64,000 nucleotides of DNA from JBKECO01 sp047974745 (GCA_047974745.1 JBKECO010000001.1:62001-126000), one strand, 5' to 3'. Numbered from the stretch's first letter, positions 18,101 through 26,965 are shown. Notes: a model not told the origin generated them from the sequence alone. Made by a program: numbers and translations.

Positions 18101-18511
18101 CTTGCTGACTATTTAACATTCAAAACCGTTTTAACATATTTCTAGGAAAATTATTACTTTTGAAAGGAGCTATTGACACTTCAATTAGCGCATCAGACAT
18201 CCGACAAAACTCACTTGTTAAGAACGTGATGGCTGGTTATGAAAAAAGAGTGCTCCATATTGAATTACGTTCAGGAGCAAAAGTCATAAAATTCTGCAAG
18301 TTTACTTTATAATAAATTTGGCAGCAAAGCAAAACACCATACGGTCAAGAAGGCGGCAAGTAGCTTCCTTTCCCTCTGTTCCATGTGCTACTAATTCCTT
18401 TTTGCTCATTTACCAAATCAATAATTATTCACTTCATCCCATTGGTCTATAGCTCTTCCTAACGGTGAAAGTATAGTTATTGTGCTTGTTGCACTGCATC
18501 CAGCATCCTCT
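18101..18511. other. Gene-poor stretch with possible decayed coding remnants
   Basis: I see no convincing gene here. A 35-codon minus-strand frame at 18302-18409 starts MSKKELVAHGTEGKEATC and looks protein-like, but it has no clear ribosome site. A plus-strand frame ending near 18312 contains GYEKRVLHIELRSGAKV without an obvious start. These may be relics of a lost gene or mobile element. No terminal inverted repeats or transposase motif were seen. Confidence 0.3.
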
Positions 18512-20770
18512 CTAGATCTCGAACTTATCCGGATGATGTACGATTGTTTCGAACATATCGAAGACATCCTCGACTTGAATATTTCCACGTATATATTCAC
18601 CTAGCGTAAACCCAAATATCTGGTCATATAGTACGATATTATCAAGCAGCCTGTCTTCCACTCTTGTATTCTGTCGAACTCTGCTGTTCGCATAACTCTC
18701 AAGCACATGCTCCTTCCATGGATACAGCTCCACTGCATCCTCCTGTTCATAAAATGCCTTTCGTGATGATGTGCCGGATAATAGGGAAAACGGGAGTGCA
18801 ATTTCTTCCCCGCAGCTCCATAACAGGAAAGAGAGTGCTTCCGGATGAAGTTTTTCCTTTGCATTTGACAAAGCAAGTCCCCAGCCGCCCAAAGCAGGTT
18901 TTCCACCCGGTATCATGGCACTTCCTACATTTCCTGCGACATGAGAACTCATGGTATCATTTATTCCAAATGCAAAACTGTCATACAATATGACCATCGC
19001 AACGGATCCAGATTTAAAATCATCGGCCACTGCTTCCCATGAGTTCAGATCACTTCCCTCTCTGCTATAAAGGAAGCACTGACGATACCCCTCGAGAACG
19101 TGCGACAGATCCTGTTCCCGAAGCAGGAAGTCACTGCTGTTCCCTGACTCATCCTCAGCCCACATGCGATTCAAAAAATCTATACAGTTGTATAGGTTTC
19201 CAGCTGCAATGAGTGAGGTCCCATATTTGACCGGCGACTCCGGATTAAAACTCTTTGTGAAGAACTCAGCAGTCTGTCGGAACTCATTCCAGGTAGTAGG
19301 AACAGTTAGTTCCCTTCCATACATTCTTCTGAATCGGATCTTGTTTCCCTGATCTTCAAAAAGATCTTTTTGATAGAACAAAAGCTGTGTTCCAGTCATA
19401 AAGGGCAGGCCATATAAATTGCTCCCTTGAATTGCAAAGTATTCTACCATATTATCGATAAATCCTTTGAAATATTCAGGGCAGAGCTCGGCAATAAAGT
19501 TCAGATTTTTAAAGGTCTCATTTTCGATCAAATTTTCTTTCCAGAGAATGTCGTACATGACAATATCTATATCCCGTCGCTTCATCTCATCTGGATCGCA
19601 TAAAAGATTCCATAGTTCATGATATTCAAAACAGGAAAATTCAATGGAAATATGATTTTGCTGACTATATCCTTCCGCAAGAATCTGAAGTACATGAGCT
19701 GTTTCAGAATCCAGAAGTGCAATTTTTAATGATTTCTCTGTTTTCTTCGTACTTTGCTTCACAATGTCGCTAAATATATGTTCTATATCACATGTAATCC
19801 TGTAATATTCACTGTACTTACTGATCTCCATGAAATTTGAAAAAACCGTCTTATGCACTTCGTAGTTCTCGCTCTGTATGCATTGCATCAGCTCATTGAC
19901 TGCAAAGTCTGCCACCTCACGGGGATGCATCGTGATGACTGCATTCAAATTTTCATTGATCAACGGCAGCTGATCTGCCGACACACAGACTGATGCAAGC
20001 CGTTCCTTTGGCTGCACCTGTCTGATTACAGTCTGCGCTCCAAGTGCTAAGGTCTCACTTCCAAAAACCATGACCTTTATTTCTTTTTCTTCATATAAAA
20101 GTTCAAAAGCAGCCTTATAGCCACTCTCTCTGCTGTTGTCGCCGGTCAGTCTGTAGTGAATCTCGATTTCGTATCGATCGGCGAGCTGCCGGAGTTCAGA
20201 GATAGATATCATCGATTTCTCCAGAATAAAACCTGCTTTATGGATTTGCTTCTCTTGACACCATTTAAAAAAATCATCAACTGCACGTGTGTGTGATAAA
20301 CGAATGCTATCCACACCAGGTGAATTTATTTCACTTCCCGTTATATATAAAATCGGTACTCCGAATTCCCTTGAACCGGACTGCCACTTTCTATGTTTCA
20401 TCGTCGTTAGGACAACGATACCATCTACACCAAGCTGAAGAAAATACTCTATATTTTTCTTTTCCAAGATATAATTACTGCCTGTTGTTCTGATAACAAT
20501 ACTATACCCATTGCTTTGGAGAAGCTTTTCAAGTCGAGCCAGGATCTGCTGAGTCGCAGTATCATTCAGACTGTCAAGGATAATGCCGACCATATAGGTT
20601 CTGGCACTTTTCAGGCTCCTCGCCTTAGCATTTGGTCTGTAATCAAGATCTTGAATCGCCTGCTCCACTTTTTGAATGATCTCTTCATTATTCGTCTTTC
20701 CATTTAATACATTGGATACTGTGCCGATTGATACTCCTGCCGCAGATGCAACTTCTTTTATGGTGGCCAA
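18512..20770 (-). CDS. LacI-family HTH regulator fused to a solute-binding-protein-like domain
   Basis: A 752-residue protein starting at TTG 20770, with AAGGAGG eight bases upstream; the first residues (ATIKEVASAAGVSIGTVSNV) are a canonical LacI headpiece. Residues about 60-330 are a LacI/PBP1-type sensor domain (MVGIILDSLND, GVDGIVVLT). From about 350 the protein continues into an extracellular solute-binding-protein family 1-like domain (KIALLDSETAHVLQILAEGY, GLPFMTGTQLLFYQKDLFED, MIPGGKPALGGWG). No signal peptide is present, so this domain is cytoplasmic and may be a second ligand sensor. Usual LacI regulators are about 330-340 residues. It is the likely binder of TGAAACGTTTCA sites at 8.8-9.0 kb, though not adjacent to them. 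Confidence 0.88.
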   Translation of the reverse strand: MATIKEVASAAGVSIGTVSNVLNGKTNNEEIIQKVEQAIQDLDYRPNAKARSLKSARTYMVGIILDSLNDTATQQILARLEKLLQSNGYSIVIRTTGSNYILEKKNIEYFLQLGVDGIVVLTTMKHRKWQSGSREFGVPILYITGSEINSPGVDSIRLSHTRAVDDFFKWCQEKQIHKAGFILEKSMISISELRQLADRYEIEIHYRLTGDNSRESGYKAAFELLYEEKEIKVMVFGSETLALGAQTVIRQVQPKERLASVCVSADQLPLINENLNAVITMHPREVADFAVNELMQCIQSENYEVHKTVFSNFMEISKYSEYYRITCDIEHIFSDIVKQSTKKTEKSLKIALLDSETAHVLQILAEGYSQQNHISIEFSCFEYHELWNLLCDPDEMKRRDIDIVMYDILWKENLIENETFKNLNFIAELCPEYFKGFIDNMVEYFAIQGSNLYGLPFMTGTQLLFYQKDLFEDQGNKIRFRRMYGRELTVPTTWNEFRQTAEFFTKSFNPESPVKYGTSLIAAGNLYNCIDFLNRMWAEDESGNSSDFLLREQDLSHVLEGYRQCFLYSREGSDLNSWEAVADDFKSGSVAMVILYDSFAFGINDTMSSHVAGNVGSAMIPGGKPALGGWGLALSNAKEKLHPEALSFLLWSCGEEIALPFSLLSGTSSRKAFYEQEDAVELYPWKEHVLESYANSRVRQNTRVEDRLLDNIVLYDQIFGFTLGEYIRGNIQVEDVFDMFETIVHHPDKFEI

Positions 20771-20817
20771 GTGAATTTCCTCCTTCAGCAATATGTTTAC
20801 CTTATATATCAGAATAA

Positions 20818-20846
20818 GCAACCCCAGAGCAAAGCTCTGAAGTTGC
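20818..20846 (-). terminator. Hairpin between the DUF975 gene and the LacI-fusion gene
   Basis: GCAAC and AGAGC arms pair with GCTCT and GTTGC around AAA, with a small internal loop. Downstream on the minus strand is only a weak U-rich stretch, so this is a weak terminator or attenuator after the DUF975 gene. Confidence 0.5.
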
Positions 20847-20867
20847 ATATATTCTGTGTTCGATCCA

Positions 20868-21620
20868 TTATATAACTACTTCGCTATTCCCAGGCTGTGC
20901 ATTGTTATACTTCTTCTTCAATACCTGATACAGCTCTGCATTTGTTTGATTTTTGTAAGGTGCCACATAGAACACATCGAGAATTCCTAATGTCAGAACA
21001 CTTAACAGGTACCATCCTAGGAAGGAAAGGTCTAGTACAAATGCATTCCATTTCTGTCCATACATCATTTCCTTACTCAGTCTGAATGCTTCCTCTCTGC
21101 CGATTTCAGGCTGCTCACCCATGATATAAATGATCATTCTATATTCATATGATTTTACGATTCCCGGGATGATGAGAAGTAACGTCCAAAGGAACAGGTA
21201 GAGATCTCGAAAGAACATGGTCTCAACTATTTTTTTATATTGATGTTCAAATCCAAACGTCACTTCGTTTGTTTGTGCCTTCTTGGAATGATTTTGTGCA
21301 AAAAATCTGTTAGCACCGACTTCAAGTGGATTTAATATCAGAATATTTAAAGCAAGTGAAAGCAGTAAACTAATTAGTAATACAAATGAGACGATTGGTA
21401 TTAACGCAAGCGCAAATGCTATCATTGTCTCTTGATCCAACAGACCCTGAAAATTGTATGCTTCAGACAAGTTTGGATGACCAGGGATATACTCTCCCAT
21501 ATAGGAGAAGGTGATCCCGCCTGCCATAACAATCATTAATAATGATATTAACACTGATCTCCAATAATTTCTATGAATATTTACCTTTGCCTGACTTTTT
21601 ATATCGCTTCTTTTCCACAT
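20868..21620 (-). CDS. DUF975 family integral membrane protein
   Basis: A 250-residue protein opening with WKRSDIKSQAKVNIHRNYW, the usual N-terminus of DUF975 proteins, followed by about five membrane segments (near 23-42, 70-100, 138-158, 200-225). The family is widespread in Firmicutes and of unknown function. ATG 21620 has GGAGAG upstream. It appears to be a single-gene unit with its own promoter carrying phased direct repeats, so it is probably controlled by an OmpR-type response regulator encoded elsewhere. Not obviously linked to the neighbouring sugar or sulfite genes. Confidence 0.85.
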   Translation of the reverse strand: MWKRSDIKSQAKVNIHRNYWRSVLISLLMIVMAGGITFSYMGEYIPGHPNLSEAYNFQGLLDQETMIAFALALIPIVSFVLLISLLLSLALNILILNPLEVGANRFFAQNHSKKAQTNEVTFGFEHQYKKIVETMFFRDLYLFLWTLLLIIPGIVKSYEYRMIIYIMGEQPEIGREEAFRLSKEMMYGQKWNAFVLDLSFLGWYLLSVLTLGILDVFYVAPYKNQTNAELYQVLKKKYNNAQPGNSEVVI

Positions 21621-21696
21621 ATACTTACTCTCCTTTTTTGAACGTTGGTTGGATTTGATGTAATCAACGAATCGCTTATCTTACTTCCTTGATCTT

Positions 21697-21758
21697 ATGA
21701 TACAATCATACAGCCTGATTCTTAACAAAAAGATTGAGTATTCTTAATCTAACCTTAA
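21697..21758 (-). promoter_or_regulatory. Promoter with phased CTTAA direct repeats upstream of DUF975
   Basis: Minus-strand -35 TTAAGA (21720-21725), a 17-base spacer and -10 TATCAT (21697-21702). The element read CTTAA on the plus strand recurs at 21721, 21743 and 21754, that is at 22 and 11 base steps. Helical phasing overlapping the -35 is typical of OmpR/PhoB-type activator sites. Confidence 0.5.
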
Positions 21759-21799
21759 AGATTTGGTGGAGGTGCAGCTAACATACTTCTGGCACTATA

Positions 21800-22804
21800 T
21801 TACTTATAATCACTATAGGAATTACTTCTATTGGTGTTATAATGAATGCCATCCCAGTAGATGTTATCCTTTACAAGTGCATCCTCTGGAAGGTTCACGC
21901 CCTCAAGCGCCCATTTACGATATTCCTTAAAGCCTGTTCGGTCCACAATATATCCAATATGCTCTTTGCCGCCCGGGGAGTCTGCAGCAATATACTCATT
22001 TACATATTTATAGGTATTTAAAATGATCTTTATGATACTGTCTTCATCGAGCCAGATCCCAAAATCCTCTGCAAGCCGCGGATTTTTTTTGCCTGTTCTT
22101 CCCATAATGGCAAGACGGTAATATTTCTTTTCATCACGTGTCCATGCTGAGGTCGGACAGTTAAGTACACATTCCCCACAACCAATGCACTTGCTCGTAT
22201 CCCGCTTTATTCTTCCGTTTACAATAGATAACGCTTCTGTTGATTTACGTCTGCAGACATTGACACAGGCCTCACATGTAACACAACGGTCTATTTCATA
22301 GACAGGTTTTGTCATTCCAATGATACCAAAGTCATTCATTCGCGCTTTGATGCAGTCATTGGGACATCCAGTCAATGCGATTTTAAAATGAAAATCGTGT
22401 GGAAAAATCGCTTCTTCGATTCTTTTTGCGAACCCTGTTGTTTCGTAGCAGGCAAATGGACAGGCTTTATTTCCAACGCATGCTGCTACATTTCGCGTAC
22501 CTGCGGCAGAATAGCCTTTATTTTGATCTTCCTTATTCTGATTGATTCCTAATTTCTCGATGACTGGCTGCAGTGCTTTATTCACTTCCTCAATTTTATC
22601 CATTGGAATGTTTAATATCTCAAAACCCTGTCTCGTTGTAATGTGTAATGTCCCATCCCCAAATCTGTCTGCGATCTCCTGAATTGCCATCAGAACTTCC
22701 GTATTTAAATGTCCACCAGGCACTCGAACTCTTGAAGAAGTAATATTACGCTTTTTTGTAACTCGATAAGCATTCTTTTTTAGCTTTTTTGTATTAATAT
22801 CCAT
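21800..22804 (-). CDS. asrC: Anaerobic sulfite reductase subunit C (sirohaem subunit)
   Basis: A 334-residue catalytic subunit that reduces sulfite to sulfide. It has an N-terminal sulfite/nitrite reductase half with GGHLNTEVL and ITTRQGFE. The sirohaem/4Fe-4S cysteines follow in ACVGNKACPFAC and GCPNDC. Two ferredoxin-type clusters follow (CVTCEACVNVC and CIGCGECVLNC). ATG 22804 is placed seven bases after AGGAGG; a GTG two codons earlier is too close to it. Last gene of the FNT-asrA-asrB-asrC operon, 11 bp after asrB. The set is complete, so sulfite respiration or detoxification is expected. Confidence 0.96.
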   Translation of the reverse strand: MDINTKKLKKNAYRVTKKRNITSSRVRVPGGHLNTEVLMAIQEIADRFGDGTLHITTRQGFEILNIPMDKIEEVNKALQPVIEKLGINQNKEDQNKGYSAAGTRNVAACVGNKACPFACYETTGFAKRIEEAIFPHDFHFKIALTGCPNDCIKARMNDFGIIGMTKPVYEIDRCVTCEACVNVCRRKSTEALSIVNGRIKRDTSKCIGCGECVLNCPTSAWTRDEKKYYRLAIMGRTGKKNPRLAEDFGIWLDEDSIIKIILNTYKYVNEYIAADSPGGKEHIGYIVDRTGFKEYRKWALEGVNLPEDALVKDNIYWDGIHYNTNRSNSYSDYK

Positions 22805-22815
22805 CTTCACTCCTC

Positions 22816-23607
22816 CTAGTCTAACAATCGTTTGTTATCTACATAATTAAACACTGGTCCATCCAGACAGATATAGGTGTCATTGATCTTGCAATGTCCA
22901 CATTTTCCCAGACCACAGCACATCTTGCGCTCCTGGGATACCCAGATCTGCTCCTCCTTTAATCCTCGTTCGAGCAGGCCGGCTGTGGCAAATCGCATCA
23001 TAGGCGGCGGTCCGACTACAATGGCCTCAATATTCTCCATGTCTTTGAACTCGATATCGGGAATATATTTTGTTACGAGCCCTACATTACCGGAATAACC
23101 TTCTTCCTCCTGATCGATCGTCAGAATGATACTGGCTGTTTTTTCCCATTCTGTAAAATCATCTTTAAAAAGGATATCTTTTGCGCTTTTAAACCCAGTA
23201 ACCGCAGTCAGGCTCTTGCACTCAGATATATTTCTTGCAAAATGATCAATGATGCCCCGTACCGGAGAAACCCCTGTTCCACCTGCAATGACAACCAGTT
23301 CTTTACCTCGGTACAGATCTAGATCAAAGCCATTCCCATAGGGCCCTCGCATTAACAACTTCTGACCAACACCATGTTCAAAGATTTCTGTCGTTACCTG
23401 TCCTACTTTACGGATCGTCAGATCTACAGAGTGATCTGATATGCCGCTGACAGAAATGGGAGCTTCCCCATATTTCGGAAGAGAAACTTCAAAGAACTGA
23501 CCGGGCTTTACTTCCCCATCAAATGCCATTCTAAATGTATATTCAATTTCTGTATGTTGTATGATTTCAAGTATTTCAGATCCAAAGGGGATATATTCAT
23601 TCTTCAT
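22816..23607 (-). CDS. asrB: Anaerobic sulfite reductase subunit B (NAD(P)H:FAD subunit)
   Basis: A 263-residue ferredoxin-NADP reductase-like subunit. The FAD-binding beta-barrel is at about 1-100. The NAD-binding GGTGVSPVRG follows, and a C-terminal iron-sulfur cysteine cluster (CCGLGKCGHCKI) resembles dihydroorotate dehydrogenase electron-transfer subunits. It feeds electrons from NADH to AsrA and AsrC. Its ATG shares one base with the asrA stop (TAATG), indicating coupled translation. Confidence 0.96.
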   Translation of the reverse strand: MKNEYIPFGSEILEIIQHTEIEYTFRMAFDGEVKPGQFFEVSLPKYGEAPISVSGISDHSVDLTIRKVGQVTTEIFEHGVGQKLLMRGPYGNGFDLDLYRGKELVVIAGGTGVSPVRGIIDHFARNISECKSLTAVTGFKSAKDILFKDDFTEWEKTASIILTIDQEEEGYSGNVGLVTKYIPDIEFKDMENIEAIVVGPPPMMRFATAGLLERGLKEEQIWVSQERKMCCGLGKCGHCKINDTYICLDGPVFNYVDNKRLLD

Positions 23608-24614
23608 TATTTCACCTCTTTACATGCTTTTGTCAGCTTGTTGATACTATTTGAAAAAGAAATATATTCTGGACACACATCATCGCAGCGGCCACAGCCA
23701 GTGCACATATGATAACCGAATCGTTTCTTATAGTCGTAAACTTTATGCAGCACTTTAAATCTCATACGTTGTGATTTCTTTATGCGAAAAGCGTGACCAC
23801 CAGCCATGCCTGTAAATCCATCCACATGACAGGATGCCCAGACACGGCGTCTTTCGCCTACTCTTCCATTGTCTTCATAAAAGATATCCTGCATGGTATA
23901 GCATGTGCAGGTCGGACATACAAAGTTGCATCTTCCACAAGATATACACCTTGCATTATATTCGTCCCAGATCTCGGACTCGAATAAGGAGAGGTCGACA
24001 TCCTCCGGCAGCTCTACTTTCACATCGTTCTCTGTGACATATTTGGGTAAGACTTCGATCTCCTCACAGCCTTTCAGCAGCTTTGAAATATCGTCACAAT
24101 GGCTGTTGACATATACCTGCTCCTGCTCCTGATCCAGTTCCACACTGAAATCATAATTATCACAGCTATTTGTACCCATGGAAACACAGAAGCAGTTCTC
24201 AAATGATTTTTCACATCCCATCAACACGAACTTGACATTTTCTCTAAGCTGCTTGTAATAGTAATCCTCTGGTCCATTATTCAGATACATCTCATCCAGA
24301 CGCTTCATCGAATGCAGATCACAGCTTCTGAGGAAAATGACTGCACCTTTTTTTCTTGTCTCTGGTTCTGTTGTTGCTGTTTCTGTAAAATAGAACAGAG
24401 TCTGTGAAATTGGAATCAGAACTTCCTTGAAGGAAAATCTCGATTTTTCTTTAAACTCAATCTCTCTGACAGAATTGATTTCTTCATATTTGATAAGATC
24501 TGTATCCGAAAAATGTCCCTTGCCCACAGATCTCTTTGGAGCGTAGATCACGTGATCCTTTTTGAGGGATTCCAGAATCTGATCAAATTCTAAAATACTT
24601 AACTTATAACCCAT
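23607..24614 (-). CDS. asrA: Anaerobic sulfite reductase subunit A (iron-sulfur electron carrier)
   Basis: A 335-residue 4Fe-4S protein of the AsrA family. The C-terminal third contains two ferredoxin-type clusters (CISCGRCNFVCPTC at about 226 and CTGCGRCDDVCPEY near 310). The N-terminal part has conserved cysteines (FLRSCDLHS, CEKSFENCFC). It passes electrons between AsrB and the sirohaem subunit. It follows the FNT channel gene by 24 bp in the same operon. Confidence 0.95.
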   Translation of the reverse strand: MGYKLSILEFDQILESLKKDHVIYAPKRSVGKGHFSDTDLIKYEEINSVREIEFKEKSRFSFKEVLIPISQTLFYFTETATTEPETRKKGAVIFLRSCDLHSMKRLDEMYLNNGPEDYYYKQLRENVKFVLMGCEKSFENCFCVSMGTNSCDNYDFSVELDQEQEQVYVNSHCDDISKLLKGCEEIEVLPKYVTENDVKVELPEDVDLSLFESEIWDEYNARCISCGRCNFVCPTCTCYTMQDIFYEDNGRVGERRRVWASCHVDGFTGMAGGHAFRIKKSQRMRFKVLHKVYDYKKRFGYHMCTGCGRCDDVCPEYISFSNSINKLTKACKEVK

Positions 24615-24638
24615 ACCATCCTTCTTTCTTTTCCATTG

Positions 24639-25415
24639 TTATTTATTATTTACGAGCTTTTCTCGCTGCATCACATAATAGGGCAGAGCCACGAACAGTA
24701 TGGCACCAGCCATGTTACCCAGGGATACCACAATAATATTAGTCAAATATCCAGCCACTGTAATGGCCTGATCCATCGGATTTAAGAGTCCGATTGTTAA
24801 AAGTGTCATATTCGCAACACTATGTTCGAAGCCAGATGTAATAAAGGCGAATAAGCACCAAAAGACCATGATCAGTTTCCCTGCTTCAGACTGCAGCTTG
24901 ATCGAGCACCATACTGCTAGACAGACAAGGATGTTACAGAGCATTGCACGTATAAAAAGTTCAGATATCGGAGCAGTCGTTTTCGCCAGAGTTGTGGATG
25001 CTATGAACTCGGCTACAGGGCCTTTATTGAGTCCAGAAAAATTGTACAGCACGGCAAGTATTGCAGAGCCAAGCCAGTTACCAATATAACAGACGATCCA
25101 GACCTTAACTGTTTTAGCCCATGGAACCTCTTTTGACAGACTTCCTGCTGTCATGACCAGATTGTTCCCGGTAAACAGCTCAGAACCTGCCATAATAACA
25201 AGGCTCAGTGCGATTCCAAAGCTGATTCCCATTAGTATTTTTGCATATGGCAAACCAGAAAGCAGTCCGCCAACTGTAAAAATCAAAATAATACCAATTC
25301 CGACATAAATACCTGCTAAGCCTGATGACAGTAAATAACCGAGTGGATTTTTTTCCAAAAAGGCAAGCTTCGCTTTACTGGCATTTACTACATTCTGAAA
25401 CTCATTTTTAAACAT
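24639..25415 (-). CDS. Formate/nitrite transporter (FNT) family channel, probable hydrosulfide channel
   Basis: A 258-residue protein with six membrane helices and FNT signatures: ELFTGNNLVMTAG and the pore histidine motif FEHSVANM. In Clostridioides difficile an FNT channel next to asrABC was shown to pass hydrosulfide (HSC, fnt3). The same order here (channel, asrA, asrB, asrC) suggests export of HS- made by the reductase, with nitrite or formate as alternatives. It is first in the operon, driven by the promoter at 25463-25491. Confidence 0.88.
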   Translation of the reverse strand: MFKNEFQNVVNASKAKLAFLEKNPLGYLLSSGLAGIYVGIGIILIFTVGGLLSGLPYAKILMGISFGIALSLVIMAGSELFTGNNLVMTAGSLSKEVPWAKTVKVWIVCYIGNWLGSAILAVLYNFSGLNKGPVAEFIASTTLAKTTAPISELFIRAMLCNILVCLAVWCSIKLQSEAGKLIMVFWCLFAFITSGFEHSVANMTLLTIGLLNPMDQAITVAGYLTNIIVVSLGNMAGAILFVALPYYVMQREKLVNNK

Positions 25416-25462
25416 AATGCTCCTCCAATTCCGTTGACCACATTAAAAACCATTCCATTAGT

Positions 25463-25491
25463 ACTATACCAAATCCTATATTCTCTAGCAA
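25463..25491 (-). promoter_or_regulatory. Sigma-70-type promoter of the FNT-asrABC operon
   Basis: Minus-strand TTGCTA (25486-25491), 17 bases, then TATAGT (25463-25468). The start would be near 25456, giving a leader of about 40 bases. Confidence 0.65.
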
Positions 25492-25583
25492 CCTCATTTT
25501 TGCTACGCAATTTTTACTACTTTCGCATTATTTCTCATACTTCTTTTAAATTATATTTGAATGTAAAGCAACTTCACGGAGCG

Positions 25584-25623
25584 TTTTTTATATCATAGGG
25601 GCACTTTCCTATGATATAAAAAA
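25584..25623. repeat. Perfect 16-bp inverted repeat next to the tuf terminator
   Basis: The left arm 25584-25599 is the exact reverse complement of 25608-25623, around an eight-base loop. Its right end overlaps the run that forms the tuf terminator U-tract. A-runs follow it on both strands, so it is not a standard terminator; it may be an operator for the asr operon or an RNA end-protecting stem. Confidence 0.6.
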
Positions 25624-25650
25624 AGGCCTCTGAGGATAGCCTCAGAAGCC
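25618..25650 (-). terminator. Rho-independent terminator of tuf
   Basis: An 11-pair stem (GGCTTCTGAGG with CCTCAGAGGCC, one G-U pair) with a four-base loop is followed by seven U residues on the minus strand, about 25 bp after the tuf stop. Confidence 0.93.
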
Positions 25651-25674
25651 TTATATTTACTGTACTATTTGCAA

Positions 25675-26862
25675 TTATTCGATAATTGTAGCAACACGGC
25701 CTGAACCAACAGTACGTCCACCTTCACGAATCGCGAATGTAAGACCCTGCTCCATAGCGATTGGATGGATCAGTTCGATTGTCATTTCTACGTTATCCCC
25801 AGGCATACACATCTCTGTTCCTGCTGGAAGGTTACATACACCTGTAATGTCTGTTGTTCTGAAATAGAACTGAGGACGGTAGTTGTTGAAGAAAGGAGTA
25901 TGACGTCCACCTTCATCTTTTGTCAGTACATAAACCTGAGCTGTAAATTTCTTGTGACATTTTACAGAGCCTGGTTTAGCAAGAACCTGTCCACGAACGA
26001 TCTGATCACGGTTAACACCACGAAGAAGAGCACCAATGTTATCACCAGCCTGAGCTTCATCAAGGAGTTTACGGAACATTTCGATTCCTGTTACAACAGT
26101 TTTCTGTGATTCTTCTTTAATTCCAAGAATTTCAAGTTCATCACTTAAGTGCAGAGTTCCTCTTTCTACTCTACCTGTAGCAACTGTTCCACGACCTGTG
26201 ATTGTGAAAACGTCTTCTACTGGCATTAAGAAAGGTTTGTCTGTTTCTCTGACTGGGTTTGGAATATACTCATCAACAGTATCCATGAGCTCCATGATTT
26301 TATCGCCCCACTCACTTGCAGGATCTTCAAGTGCTTTTAAAGCGGATCCTTTGATAATTGGGCAATCATTGAAGTTGTACTCTTCTAACTGCTCTGTGAT
26401 TTCCATTTCTACTAATTCAAGTAATTCTTCATCGTCTACCATGTCACATTTATTCATGAATACTACGATATAAGGAACACCTACCTGACGTGAAAGTAAG
26501 ATATGCTCTTTAGTCTGAGCCATAACACCATCTGTAGCAGCTACAACAAGGATAGCTCCGTCCATCTGAGCAGCACCTGTGATCATGTTTTTAACATAGT
26601 CAGCATGTCCTGGGCAGTCAACGTGTGCATAATGTCTCTTGTCTGTTGAGTACTCAACGTGAGCTGTAGAGATTGTAATTCCTCTTTCTCTTTCTTCTGG
26701 AGCTTTATCGATATTATCGAAATCCGTAGCTGTGTTACCAGCAACTCTTTCTGAAAGAACTTTTGTGATTGCAGCTGTTAATGTTGTTTTACCATGATCT
26801 ACATGACCGATGGTTCCAATATTACAATGTGGTTTTGATCTGTCAAATTTAGCTTTAGCCAT
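25675..26862 (-). CDS. tuf: Elongation factor Tu
   Basis: A 395-residue GTPase that delivers aminoacyl-tRNA to the ribosome. P-loop GHVDHGKTT, switch DCPGHAD, NKCD and SALK-type guanine motifs are all intact, followed by the two beta-barrel domains (MPVEDVFTITGRGTVATGRV). It is the last gene of the str-type operon, with its own extra promoter at 26937-26965 and a strong terminator after it. Confidence 0.99.
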   Translation of the reverse strand: MAKAKFDRSKPHCNIGTIGHVDHGKTTLTAAITKVLSERVAGNTATDFDNIDKAPEERERGITISTAHVEYSTDKRHYAHVDCPGHADYVKNMITGAAQMDGAILVVAATDGVMAQTKEHILLSRQVGVPYIVVFMNKCDMVDDEELLELVEMEITEQLEEYNFNDCPIIKGSALKALEDPASEWGDKIMELMDTVDEYIPNPVRETDKPFLMPVEDVFTITGRGTVATGRVERGTLHLSDELEILGIKEESQKTVVTGIEMFRKLLDEAQAGDNIGALLRGVNRDQIVRGQVLAKPGSVKCHKKFTAQVYVLTKDEGGRHTPFFNNYRPQFYFRTTDITGVCNLPAGTEMCMPGDNVEMTIELIHPIAMEQGLTFAIREGGRTVGSGRVATIIE

Positions 26863-26922
26863 TTTGATTATCCTCCTTAAACTTATGCCTCATGGGCGAA
26901 TGTTTTTGTTCAGAATGTTTTT

Positions 26923-26965
26923 ACTCGGTTATATCGATTATATCTGAAATAACCGAGTTTATCAA
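26923..26965 (-). promoter_or_regulatory. Promoter for tuf, embedded in a 10-bp inverted repeat
   Basis: Minus-strand TTGATA (26960-26965), a 17-base spacer and TATAAT (26937-26942). The inverted repeat ACTCGGTTAT / ATAACCGAGT (26923-26932 and 26949-26958) surrounds the -10. In read-through RNA from fusA it would form a hairpin. This gives tuf extra transcription. Confidence 0.7.
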
